From: Vicia villosa
Taxonomy: Eukaryota > Streptophyta > Magnoliopsida > Fabales > Fabaceae
Direction of reading: 5' to 3'
DNA: 64,000 bases
NCBI RefSeq assembly: GCF_029867415.1
Contig: NW_026705448.1
Span: forward strand, 1-64,000
This document shows, in pieces, positions 43,142-54,500 of this stretch. The notes below the pieces were generated by a model. That model ran no database searches and was not told the DNA's origin. It saw only the letters and a list, made by a program, of their open reading frames with translations. The translations under genes and the position numbers were made by a program. Within the stretch, counting starts at the first letter, position 1. Each line of letters opens with the position of its first letter.

Positions 43142-45187
43142 TTACTTGCTGGTCAGTTGGTGCAACTCCGTGAAATGGGCCCTCCGCCTAGTCCTCTTCC
43201 TCCAGGATATGATGCTAATGCTCGTTGTGAATTCCATTCAGGCGCTCCAGGCCATACGATTGAAAAGTGTAAAGCGTTAAAATACAAGGTCCAGGATCTT
43301 CTTGATGACAAGCTCATCTCGTTCACTCCTACTGGTCCTAATGTGCAGAATAATCCTATGCCTCCCCATGCAGGTGCGACCAATGCTATCGAGTTATGTG
43401 ATGATCAGATCCTGGTAAATGATGTTAATGAGGTTAGGATGCCGCTAGCAGTTGTCAGAGAATATCTTATGCAACAAAAGGTTTTGTGTGAACTACATGA
43501 CTACTGTTTGCAATGTTCTTCCAACCCTGAGGAATGCACTAGGTTGAAAGAAGAAATCCAGAAACTAATGGATGAAGGTGTTCTTAGAGTGGAAAAGATT
43601 GTTCCTGATGACGAAGTGGCTATTCTAGAGATCCCTTATTCTCCTGCCGATACGACAAAAGCCCAAAGTACTCCTTTGATCATTCATACTCCGAGCACTC
43701 CCTTGGTCATTCAGGCTCCGAGTACTCCCTTGGCTATTCTGGCTCCGAGAAATCCGTTGGTTATTCAGGTTCCAAATGCTCCTTCGACTCCTTCAACCCA
43801 GTCTCTTGTTCCCTCTCCTGTGAATGATTCAAAGGCTGTTCCTTGGAGTTATAATGCCGTGTATATTCGAGGGAAGAAATATGATTGTCCTCCAGTAGGT
43901 AATTCGAGTATCACAAACATTGCTGGCATTAGTGGCATAACCCGTAGTGGTCGGATCTTTGCTGCCCCTCCTCCGCCTCCTAAAGAGACCAATAAAGAGG
44001 CTAATACACAAGCAAAAGGAAAGCAAGTTGCTATTGATCCTCCTGTAACACGTAATGCACAAGATGCCGAACAACTTCTGAGAATCATTAAGAAAAGCGA
44101 CTACAAGGTGATTGATCAACTTGACCAAACTCAAGCTAAAATCTCCATCTTGTCCCTTTTGGTGCACTCAGAAGCTCACCGTGATGCTCTTATGAAAGTT
44201 CTGGCTTCCGCTCACGTAACTCAAGACATTACTGTGCCTCAATTTGAAGGGGTTGTGACCAACATTGCTGCTGGTAACTGTTTGGGTTTTTGTGATGAGG
44301 AACTTCCACCCGAGGGTAGGGCACACAACAAAGCATTGCATATCTCTGTCAAGTGTCTGGATGCTGTGTTGTCTCGAGTTCTGATTGATACAGGTTCTTC
44401 TCTTAACGTGATGCCCAAGGCCACTTTGTTTAAGCTGAGTATGGATGGGATTATGATGAGACCATGCACTATGAGTGTTAGAGCATTTGATGGTTCTAGA
44501 AGGTCCGTAGAAGGAGAAATTGATCTGCCTGTCTTGATTGGTCCTCACATGTTCTACATTGCCTTCTACGTTATGGATATAAACCCTTCATACACTTGCC
44601 TCTTGGGTCGTCCTTGGATTCATGCTGCTGGAGCTGTGACATCTACTCTCCACCAGTGTTTGAAATTTGTTGTGAATGACAAGATTGTTGTGATCACTGG
44701 TGAAGAGGATTTGATAGTCAATAATCTGGCATCATACCGTTATGTTGAAGTGGAGGGAGAGATACAAGAGACACCTTTTCAAGCCTTAGAGATTGTGTCA
44801 GTTGACAAACTCCCTGTGGTCGAGAATAAGAAGGAACTCGGAGCGCCCCTCTCGTCTTTAAATGATGCTAAGGCTTTCTTAGAAGCTGGTACTCCCCATA
44901 GTGCCTGGGGCAAGCTGATTGACGTTCAAGAGAAGCGAGACAAGTATGGCCTTGGGTATCAACCATCTTCTTCTACTCAGCTCAGCATAATTCCTGGAAA
45001 GAAGGTGATTCCCCCCATTTCTCAAGTGTTCGTCAGTGCAAGCACCAGTTCTGGAAGTCAAGTTCTCGCCGTGGATGATGATGATGAAGAAGATCTCTCC
45101 AGATTCATTTGCCATGCTGCGCCTGGACAGGGACTCAACAATTGGACTATCTTGGACATCCCTAGAGTCACTTTTATGGAGATGTAA
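43142..45187 (+). CDS. Ogre gag-protease tail: zinc knuckle-like motif and aspartic protease
   Basis: The frame is the same as gag. The first Met at 43157 is 18 bases after the gag stop. A knuckle-like CEFHSGAPGHTIEKC lies near residue 24, then Pro-rich repeats with PSTPL words (43680-43800). The protease active site IDTGSSLNVMP has its Asp at 44387 (residue 411), and LLGRPWIH follows as the flap-side motif. A GLGYQP motif near 44950 resembles a G-patch. The frame ends at a TAA (45185-45187) that lies inside a candidate intron, so spliced RNA would read on into RT. Confidence 0.88.
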   Translation, partial: LLAGQLVQLREMGPPPSPLPPGYDANARCEFHSGAPGHTIEKCKALKYKVQDLLDDKLISFTPTGPNVQNNPMPPHAGATNAIELCDDQILVNDVNEVRMPLAVVREYLMQQKVLCELHDYCLQCSSNPEECTRLKEEIQKLMDEGVLRVEKIVPDDEVAILEIPYSPADTTKAQSTPLIIHTPSTPLVIQAPSTPLAILAPRNPLVIQVPNAPSTPSTQSLVPSPVNDSKAVPWSYNAVYIRGKKYDCPPVGNSSITNIAGISGITRSGRIFAAPPPPPKETNKEANTQAKGKQVAIDPPVTRNAQDAEQLLRIIKKSDYKVIDQLDQTQAKISILSLLVHSEAHRDALMKVLASAHVTQDITVPQFEGVVTNIAAGNCLGFCDEELPPEGRAHNKALHISVKCLDAVLSRVLIDTGSSLNVMPKATLFKLSMDGIMMRPCTMSVRAFDGSRRSVEGEIDLPVLIGPHMFYIAFYVMDINPSYTCLLGRPWIHAAGAVTSTLHQCLKFVVNDKIVVITGEEDLIVNNLASYRYVEVEGEIQETPFQALEIVSVDKLPVVENKKELGAPLSSLNDAKAFLEAGTPHSAWGKLIDVQEKRDKYGLGYQPSSSTQLSIIPGKKVIPPISQVFVSASTSSGSQVLAVDDDDEEDLSRFICHAAPGQGLNNWTILDIPRVTFMEM

Positions 45188-45429
45188 TTTTCTTGTTTCG
45201 ATAAGTCATGTGCTTCGCCCTAAGCATTTTGACCACTTGTATAAAGAAGGGCCTCCATGTTGTTTCAATTTGTTTAGTAATGAATGAAAATCATATCTTC
45301 GCATGCAATTACTGTTCCATTTCTTTCATTTTTGTTTTTACTTTAAAAAACTTTTTCAAAAATGGCAAAGATTTCCTTTTCTTCCTTTTTATGTGTTGCA
45401 TTCTAAGGCATAAATCATCCATCGTGCAG
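45184..45429 (+). other. Candidate Ogre intron between protease and RT
   Basis: A donor-like GAT|GTAATT at 45184 and an acceptor-like GTGCAG at 45424-45429 bound 246 bp. Splicing would remove the stop at 45185-45187 and the stops that close the RT frame left of 45407, and phase is kept from protease to RT. TTCTAAG near 45401 could be a branch site, and pyrimidine-rich DNA precedes it. Ogre elements are known to splice an intron near this position. The exact sites are inference. Confidence 0.65.
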
Positions 45430-48400
45430 ATCCGGCTCGAACTCCATCAAAAACGATAATGTTACAGTTCCACGTCTTGATATCTTTGAGAATCCAATTG
45501 ACCAAGCTGATGAGGATAGTGGGGAAGATTGTGAAGTCCCCGAGGAATTGGCAAGACTTTTGAGACAAGAGGAGAAATCTATTCAGCCACATCAAGAAGC
45601 CATAGAAATCATCAACCTCGGTACAGAAGAAGCAAAGAGAGAAGTCAAGATAGGGGCTGCTTTGCAAAGTGATGTAAAGAGAAGGTTGATTGAGCTGCTT
45701 CGAGAGTATGTTGACATCTTCGCCTGGTCATACGAAGACATGCCTGGTTTAGACACGGATATAGTTATGCACAGGTTACCGCTCAAACCAGAATGTCCGC
45801 CTGTAAAGCAAAAACCACGAAGAACACGACCTGATATGGCTTTGAAAATCAAGGAAGAAGTTGAAAAACAGTTGAAGGCTGGTTTCTTATCTGTGTGTGA
45901 GTATCCTCCTTGGATTGCAAACATAGTACCTGTTCCTAAGAAGGACGGAAAGGTACGCATGTGTGTTGACTACCGAGATTTGAATAGAGCAAGTCCGAAG
46001 GATGATTTCCCTCTGCCTCATATTGATGTGCTAGTCGACAACACTGCTCAGTATTCGGTGTTCTCTTTCATGGATGGTTTTTCTGGCTATAATCAAATAA
46101 AGATGGCTCCTGAAGATATGACCAAGACTACCTTTACCACTCCGTGGGGTACGTATTGTTATAAGGTGATGCCTTTTGGTCTTAAGAATGCTGGTGCAAC
46201 ATATCAACGAGCAATGGTGACCCTCTTCCATGACATGATCCATAAAGAGATTGAGGTGTACGTCGATGATATGATCGCAAAATCCCAAACTGAGGAGGAA
46301 CACTTGGTATATCTTGAGAAACTGTTCGCTCGTTTGCGTAAATTCAAGTTGAGGCTTAATCCAAACAAGTGCACATTTGGAGTGCGATCTGGAAAGTTAC
46401 TTGGATTCATTGTGAGCCAGCGAGGGATTGAGGTCGACCCTGATAAAGTAAGAGCAATACAGAACATGCCAGCACCGAAGAATGAAAAAGAAGTTCGAGG
46501 GTTCCTTGGAAGATTGAATTACATAGCCAGGTTCATTTCTCATCTCACTGACACTTGTGAACCCATCTTCAAACTGCTGCGCAAAAATCAAGATATCCGT
46601 TGGGATGATCGTTGTCAGGAAGCCTTCGAAAAGATCAAGCAGTATCTCCAAGAGCCACCAATTCTCATGCCTCCGGTTCCTGGGAGGCCGCTTCTTATGT
46701 ACTTAACTGTGCTTGAAGGATCTATGGGGTGTGTGCTGGGCCAACATGACGAGTCTGGTCGAAAAGAGTGCGCAATGTATTACCTGAGCAAAAAGTTTAC
46801 CGATTGTGAATCCCGCTACTCACTACTCGAGAAAACTTGCTGTGCTTTGGTATGGGCTGCTCGCCGACTGAGACAGTATATGCTGACCCACACCACTCTA
46901 TTGATCTCCAAAATGGACCCGATAAAGTACATCTTTGAAAAACCGGCTCTTACAGGAAGACTAGCCCGATGGCAAATGCTTTTATCAGAATACGACATCC
47001 AGTATGTCACACAGAAGGCCATCAAAGGAAGTGTCCTTGCAGATCATCTGGCTCATCAGCCATTAGAAGAGTATCAGTCAATGAAGTTTGACTTCCCTGA
47101 TGAAGATATCATGAAACTAGACGATAATGAAGGACCCGAACCAGGAGAGCGATGGACTCTCACGTTCGATGGTGCATCAAATGCTATGGGCCATGGTATT
47201 GGAGCAGTTTTGACTTCTCCTCGTCAAACTCACATCCCTTTCACAGCTAGAATATGCTTTGATTGCACAAACAATGTCGCAGAATACGATGCTTGCATAA
47301 TGGGCCTCGAAGCAGCCATTGATATGAGGATCAAGATCCTTGAGGTTTACGGGGATTCTGCTTTGGTCATACATCAAGTAAGGGGTGATTGGGAGACAAG
47401 ACACCCCAATTTAGTTCCTTATAGGGACTATATCTTGGAGTTGTTGCCCGCTTTCGAGGAAATCACTTTCAATCACATCCCCCGAGAGGAAAATCAATTG
47501 GCAGATGCTTTGGCTACTTTGGCGGCTATGTTCAGAGTTAGCTCCCCTAAGGAAGTGCCAGACATAACGATCCTCCGTTACAAAGAGCCTGCCCATGCAT
47601 TCCCTGCTCATTGTCTCACTACTGAAGATGTGTATGATGAAAAGCCATGGTATTACGACATCAAGAGGTATGTTGAGAAGCAAGAGTATCCCGAAGATGC
47701 TACGATTGGTGATAAGCGAACGCTTCGAAGGTTAGCATCCAAATTCTTCTTGTCAGGAGACGTCCTGTACAAAAGAAACTATGATTCAGTTTTGCTCAGA
47801 TGCGTGGATAGACACGAAGCAGAATTGATCATGCGGGAAATTCATGAAGGATCTTTTGGAACTCATTCCAGTGGACATTCTATGGCCAAAAAGATCTTGC
47901 GAGCAGGATATTATTGGATGACGATTGAAAGTGATTGTTATGTGTATGTGAAGAAATGTCACAAATGTCAAGTGTATGCTGACAGAATTCATGTTCCTCC
48001 GACTCCTCTGAATGTCCTGACATCGCCTTGGCCCTTTGCTATGTGGGGCATAGACATGATTGGGCGGATAGAGCCACAAGCTTCAAATGGGCACAGATTT
48101 ATTCTTGTTGCCATCGACTACTTCACCAAATGGGTTGAAGCCGCTTCTTACAAAAACGTAACCAAGCAAGTCGTTACTCGCTTCATCAAGAAAGAGATCA
48201 TATGCCGATATGGGGTTCCAAACAAGATCATCACTGATAATGGGTCTAATCTTAATAACAAGATGATGGCAGAGTTGTGTGAAGAGTTCAAGATTGAACA
48301 TCACAATTCATCACCCTATCGGCCAAAGATGAATGGCGCAGTCGAAGCTGCTAACAAGAATATAAAGAAGATTGTCCAGAAAATGGTTAGAACGTATAAA

Positions 48401-48895
48401 GATTGGCATGAGATGTTGCCATTTGCTTTGCATGGTTATAGAACTTCGGTTCGTACTTCAACTGGGGCAACTCCCTTCTCTCTTGTCTACGGTATGGAGG
48501 CCGTACTACCTGTCGAAGTGGAAATTCCTTCGTTGAGAGTCTTGATGGACGCCAAACTCGATGAAACAGAATGGGTTCAAACGAGGCTTGATCATCTCAA
48601 TCTAATTGAGGAGAAACGCTTATCTGCTATCTGCCATGGCCAGTTGTACCAAAAAAGGATCAAGAAAGCGTATGACAAGAAAATTCGGCCTCGAGAATTC
48701 CACACTGGTGACCTAGTCGTAAGGAAGATCTTGCCAATTCACACCGATCCAAGGGGCAAATGGACTCCCAACTATGAGGGACCATACATTGTGAAGAAAG
48801 CATTTTCAGGTGGTGCTTTAATCCTGACAAAGATGGATGGGGAAGACGTTCCGCTTCCAGTCAATTCAGACTCAGTCAAAAAATACTACGCATAA
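45430..48895 (+). CDS. Ogre reverse transcriptase, RNase H and integrase
   Basis: The frame is open from 45407. The apparent start at 45548 is a TTG, not an ATG, so the exon probably begins at the acceptor near 45430. Counting from 45548: RT has LPLKPECPPVKQ near 78 and the YVDD active site at 238. RNase H begins near 536 with TFDGASN (Asp at 541). The integrase zinc domain starts near 756 (RHEAELIMREIH, KKCHKCQ). The catalytic triad is Asp 836, Asp 897 and Glu 933, with D35E spacing. No stop or frameshift is seen in over 1,100 codons. Confidence 0.95.
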
Positions 48896-48903
48896 AAGAC
48901 CCG

Positions 48904-49075
48904 CTAGGTCGACGTACCTAGGCAAAAATAAGGGCATCCCGGCAAACCAAAAGGGTTTGGGCAAAAATTAGGGATAGAACAAAAAAGAATAACCCGCTAA
49001 GTTGAAAACCCGAAAGGGCGACTTAGGAAAAAAAGGGGCATCCCGCTGGATTGAAAACCCGAAAGGGCGATCCAG
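48904..49075 (+). repeat. Four tandem hairpins after the Ogre integrase stop
   Basis: Stems: CTAGGT/ACCTAG (48904, 48916), CAAACC/GGTTTG (48943, 48954), CTAAGTTG/CGACTTAG (48997, 49019) and CTGGATTG/CGATCCAG (49046, 49068). The last two carry AAAA, CCC, a GAAA loop and GGG between the stems. The first two are simpler. Each unit is followed by a GGCAAAAAT-like or GGAAAAAA-like spacer. Confidence 0.85.
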
Positions 49076-50229
49076 GCAAAAGTTAGGGATCAAAAGCGAG
49101 AGGATGCAGTCTGAATATCCTTCACAAAGACCACTATACGCCCTTGGCAGAACGGATAGATCAATCCAACCATTTCCCTTATGAAGCAAAGCATTGAGAG
49201 GATCGAGGATATGGGAACTGTAGCAATATCAGTTTTAATGGAAATCCGAGCATTTCTCTTTGCCATTTTGCTCTTCGCATTTTATTTTCTTTTTCGCAAC
49301 TACCTCATTTAGGAGTTGCTTCCTTGTACAGAAGCCTATTCATAGGCATTCCATCAATAAAATGATCTTTTGATAAAAAGCTTTCCTTGTTACTTTTCTT
49401 TTTTCGCATGCGAGGTGTGATTTAATTCGTTATTAAACATTGCATTGAAAGCATGGGGAATAATAATCACAAAATCAAAACGAAACATGATGTTACATAA
49501 ACATAAAAGTGCTCTAAGGGGCACCATTGGCATCCAAACGTTGTTTTCTGTGCAGGTTGCAGGTTCTATCCGTCATCTTGGCTTATGACATGCCACAAAG
49601 GTCGTCATCATCCCGCATGAAAGTTCAAGAGTATAACTCGCCAACACTGGTAAACATGGGGCACCTGGGAAGATCCATATCCCTCTTCCATATGGCAGAC
49701 GAAGAGTGGTCTCTCAAAACTCATAATTCCCCAAGCAGCATAGGGTGTAAGGAAAGTCGAGCAAAATCATTTCATCCCCAGCAGGGCTATGCTTCAACCC
49801 TCAACGCAGTTATCAATAATCTTTGGTACTGTAGGGTTTCCAATATCAATTCACAATGATGGTTCAAGATCACAGGCAAAGGACCCCAATGAGCCTACTC
49901 TCCTGTTCCACCAAGGGCCTTTATTTGGCACTCTTTGCATATAGAATCCATTGCATATAGCATTTGCATCCTCAAAAGCGTAGCATATCCGTCAAAAGCG
50001 GGACATCACGCCATAGAAAAAGTCAAACGTGCATACAAAGCATAAGCCAGATAATGCAAATCATCCCTCAATCAAGACAATGATACATCCCCACATAAAA
50101 TGTCCTCACAAACTCCAATTGATATCTGCTACTCCATTACAAATCTCCTCCGCCCACGGTGCCGATGCTTGGTTTTCTCAATCCCCAGCCTAAGTGTTTT
50201 CAATAATCTTCTCGTGCTCCGGTCTCGTT
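49076..50229 (+). other. Ogre 3' untranslated region
   Basis: No supported gene is seen. ATAAAATGATC near 49360 could contribute to polyadenylation, but this is weak. An open frame at 49527-49859 has no domain. A CCCCAGCAGGG motif near 49779 is shared with the other Ogre element. Confidence 0.6.
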
Positions 50230-51262
50230 GTTTATCCTCATCCTTTGCATTCTTGTGGGTCGTAGGTCCGTTGACCTTATCCTCATCTTTTTCCTTCTTG
50301 TGGATCGTAGGTCCGTTGACCTTATCCTCATCTTTTCATTCTTGTGGATCGTAGGTCCGTTGACCTTATCCTCATTTTTTCATTTCTTGTGGATCGTAGG
50401 TCCGTTGACCTTATCCTCATTTTTTTTATTTCTTGTGGATCGTAGGTCCGTTGACCTTATCCTCATATTTGCATTCTTGTGGATCGTAGGTCCGTTGACC
50501 TTATCCTCATCTTTTTTCATTCTTGTGGATCGTAGGTCCGTTGACCTTATCCTCATCCTTTGCATTCTTGTGGGTCGTAGGTCCGTTGACCTTATCCTCA
50601 TCTTTTTCCTTCTTGTGGATCGTAGGTCCGTTGACCTTATCCTCATCTTTTTTCCTTCTTGTGGATCGTAGGTCCGTTGACCTTATCCTCATCTTTTTTC
50701 CTTCTTGTGGATCGTAGGTCCGTTGACCTTATCCTCATCTTTTTCCTTCTTGTGGATCGTAGGTCCGTTGACCTTATCCTCATCTTTTCATTCTTGTGGA
50801 TCGTAGGTCCGTTGACCTTATCCTCATTTTTTTCATTTCTTGTGGATCGTAGGTCCGTTGACCTTATCCTCATCTTTGCATTCTTGTGGATCGTAGGTCC
50901 GTTGACCTTATCCTCATCTTTTTTCATTCTTGTGGATCGTAGGTCCGTTGACCTTATCCTCATCCTTTGCATTCTTGTGGGTCGTAGGTCCGTTGACCTT
51001 ATCCTCATCTTTTTCCTTCTTGTGGATCGTAGGTCCGTTGACCTTATCCTCATCTTTTTCCTTCTTGTGGATCGTAGGTCCGTTGACCTTATCCTCATCT
51101 TTTTCCTTCTTGTGGATCGTAGGTCCGTTGACCTTATCCTCATCTTTTTTCCTTCTTGTGGATCGTAGGTCCGTTGACCTTATCCTCATCTTTTTCATTT
51201 CTTGTGGATCGTAGGTCCGTTGACCTTATCCTCATCTTTTCATTCTTGTGGATCATAGATCC
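50230..51262. repeat. 45-bp tandem array in the Ogre 3' region, about 22 copies
   Basis: Each unit contains TTCTTGTGGATCGTAGGTC, CGTTGACC and TTATCCTCATC, with 0-3-bp length changes in a T-rich spot. The period is about 45 bp. The long open frames on both strands here are artefacts of this period. A degenerate unit ends the array near 51250. Confidence 0.95.
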
Positions 51263-51565
51263 TATCATTCCATCGAACCCGTATTTCCAAATCACAACTT
51301 CATACAATAATCACCTCCTTTGAGAACCTTGTATTGGCACCTTGGCTACGTTACAAGCTATCACCCTTCTTCCAATTACTCACCATAAATTTCCATCAGA
51401 AAAAACAAAAATTCTCTTTCCCCAGCAGATATCAAAACAAAAATAAAGAAATAAAAACCACTCCATCTCCTCAGGACAAATTTCAGGTCTTCGGTATTTA
51501 ATCTTCTTCCACTTCGAATGTTCGAAAGGCTGGCGCCAATCTCACCTTCGAGTATAAGACGATTA
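51263..51565 (+). other. Ogre 3' tail between array and PPT
   Basis: About 300 bp without a gene. AAAATTCTCTTTCCCCAGCAG near 51408 resembles the CCCCAGCAGG motif seen upstream. Confidence 0.6.
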
Positions 51566-51577
51566 AATAGGGGCAGC
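51566..51577 (+). promoter_or_regulatory. Ogre polypurine tract
   Basis: AATAGGGGCAGC directly precedes the 3' LTR, and the same class of tract precedes the other Ogre LTR at 3249. Confidence 0.9.
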
Positions 51578-54500
51578 TGTCATACCCCAAATTTGTCCTA
51601 CCCTTTAACTTCTAACTGGCTTAGGCTTTGCATTCATGTACATACATCATTTAGGCCATAACTCACATGCATGCATTCATACCATTGGTACTATTCAAAG
51701 ATTAACAAGGAGGAGCTTTATTGCAAAGAATTGTTGATCAGAAAATAAGAAGACTGAGGTATAATCATGTGGTTCTATGTTCATGGAAGCTCCTGAATTG
51801 GGGTGTCTCTCTGCTTCAAATCAGGGCATTGATTAGAGGGTACAAGCTTGCAAATCATCTGGTTCTTTGAATCAGGGTTTCTTTGACCAAAGTCAACCAG
51901 TTGACTTTCTGGTCAACATGTAATCAGAAGTGGCTTCTATGTGTGGAAAACTTCTCATACTGACTGTGGATGTGTTTGTTTGACTGGATGTGAGTGGAAG
52001 AGATCTAATCGGGAATTTCATCAATAGTCGGAAAAATCGGAACAGTTGACTTTTGGGTCAAAATCAGAAGAATTATTCGAATATCGACTTTTGGTGGAAA
52101 ATCAGTCAAGAAAAGTCAGAGAATGGATAAAATCAGGAGTTTGACAAAAGTTGCCAAAAGTAGAAAAAAACAAAAATGGAAGTTTTTCATACTTAGAAAA
52201 ATTTTGGTACACTTCAAGTGTGATGATCAGCCAACTTCAAAGCATAGTTACACGTGGCAAATGACATTATTTGGAGAAATTTCCAACATCAAAGTTGTTC
52301 CTCTCATGGAGGAGAACAACTTTGTAGTTGGACACTTTTCCATCTGAAGCTTGGTTGAAGAGTTATCAAGGTGTGAAGTTGAGGTTTTCATTTGAATCAA
52401 GTCATGAGGCTGGGCAGATTGCTGGGCACGCGTGAAGCAATTCATCGAACATGTGGAGTGCCAACCTTGAATCCAATTATACGGAAATCCAAAAACCCTA
52501 CAAACTTAAACTTGGTATGAATCTAATCACCTCCATGTCTTCTATCCACCCAAACAAGGATCAGGGATTTTGGGTGAGTGTAGAGAGATATATGGGAGCT
52601 CAAAGTCGCACCCTGACCAAGTCAAGCATGACCACATATATGGACCAAAACCAAAGTCACGCGCAAGGCCTTTCATCAAGCATTTGGCGGGCTATTTCCA
52701 AATCAGTTTTTAAGAGGACACGGGCATTTCCAAGACCCCATTGTCATACCAAGCTCTTTTATCCCAGGTCCTCTATCCAATAACTCAAAAATGATGCCAT
52801 TTGGACACTTATGCCTCAAGTTACATCACCCTAAAGTCAGCCATTTGAAGTTGTTATAATAGCTGGCCTGACACGATTATGTTGCAGCATGATACCAGTT
52901 ATTGTCATGCAAGTTCAATGTCACTTTTCACAGGGTTGCGACCACCATCTCCCAAGCGTCTTAACATCGAAACCGTCCTCTCGTATGTCATCTTTCCACT
53001 GAGCATAAGTTTGATTCATATGATGATCCGTGTCATGAGGTATAGTCACTTAAAGTGGATAGCTTAACATGAGTGCACGCAACTCGCATGGGCATTTTTG
53101 AACTTACAACCTAGCTCGCGGCATGCCGTCACATTACTCTAAATGGTTAATATAAGTTCTGCGCGTAAAAAGGAAATAGAAAAGGTTACTTCATATACAA
53201 AGCTCGTTCTCTAAGTTTGGTGTAGAAAATGATACACTGCACAACACCACATAATAACTTCTATGCAACCTCACCATATAAAAAGATAAAGCTCTTCGCA
53301 AACATAGACACTTCATTTTTTTTCTCAGCTTCATAACCCTCTCTTCCCTCCATTCTCCTTCATCTTCTCTCAAAGAGTTTGTTACAAGTCTCTAACAAAC
53401 TCCATAACCGAAAAACTTCTTCATCCTCCATGGACTCTCATCATCTACTGCTCAACCTCCATCGATCTCTACCACCGCCATAATCGCATCCTCCATCATC
53501 TTCTCTCCATCATCATCATATTCATCAACGCTTCAAGAGTTTCAATCGCCACCACTACCAAAACCTGCAACCTCCAGTCCTCTTCCCCACCATTGCACCA
53601 CCGTCACCTACCTCTAATCCACACCACGCTCCGAAGTCGAGTATACCGTCCATCTTCAACGCCGTGGCTAGGAAGCTCAAGGAAGATTCGCCGCATACAC
53701 GTCTCGCCTCTGAGTTTATTTCTCAGAGGCTCTGAATTGCTTCATCGCAAGCCGTTATCACGTCCAAAGAACAAGAAGAGGATTGCACCGTTCGTGAAGC
53801 TTTCTTTCTTCGCTTTGCTCCAAGACTTTTCAGGTAAGCCGTAAATCCATCTAACTTCTAAAAAGCATGATAGATCATTAGCATTTGTTCATGGTATTTG
53901 TGTGTTACTGTGTATGTGCATATGAATGATTCTTGTGGATCTTCGCCGTGCTTCGGATACTTGATGTTAATCTAGATTTACTTGCGTTTTGGTTATGATA
54001 TTCTTGCTCTGCGTTTGAAAACGGTCTGATTCGTGTGTATGGCGTGCGTTTTGGTGGATACCGCTCATGTTAGGACTTGCGTTTTATCTCGTTTCATGTG
54101 ATAGGGATAGTTTTAGAGGAAACCGAAGCCAGATCCGTAATCAGTGGAGATAACCGAGCGGACTGGTGGTTCTTTTATTAATTTCTGGGTGTTTCTCTTG
54201 GATTCCGGTGGACTGGAGCGCCGGGGAAGACGACCGGAGGTGGCTCTCCGGCGTCTGCGATTTTCTTCTTCATTTTCCGTTCTCCTACGTGGCAATATGT
54301 TGATGGCCCATGCAGTTCAATTAGTTTTTGTCCTATCTGATGCCAATGATTGGCTCACGTCGTGTCATGCTTTGACTGGTGGTTGATTCTATTTTGTCCT
54401 TAGTGATTTAAGTGAGAATGGTGACCAATTGATGTATGTGTATTAATGCCATGTTACATTGCAAAAAAACTGTACGTGAGAATAATAAGTGCTGCTGTTT

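Noticed and set aside
45548..45550. Start of Ogre RT ORF at this position
   Set aside because: The codon is TTG; the frame is open upstream to a likely splice acceptor.
50228..51214. Long repetitive open frames on both strands
   Set aside because: They follow from a 45-bp period that is a multiple of three; there is no start context or domain.
50230..51262. Possible CRISPR-like array
   Set aside because: Units are direct head-to-tail repeats with no unique spacers, in a plant retrotransposon.
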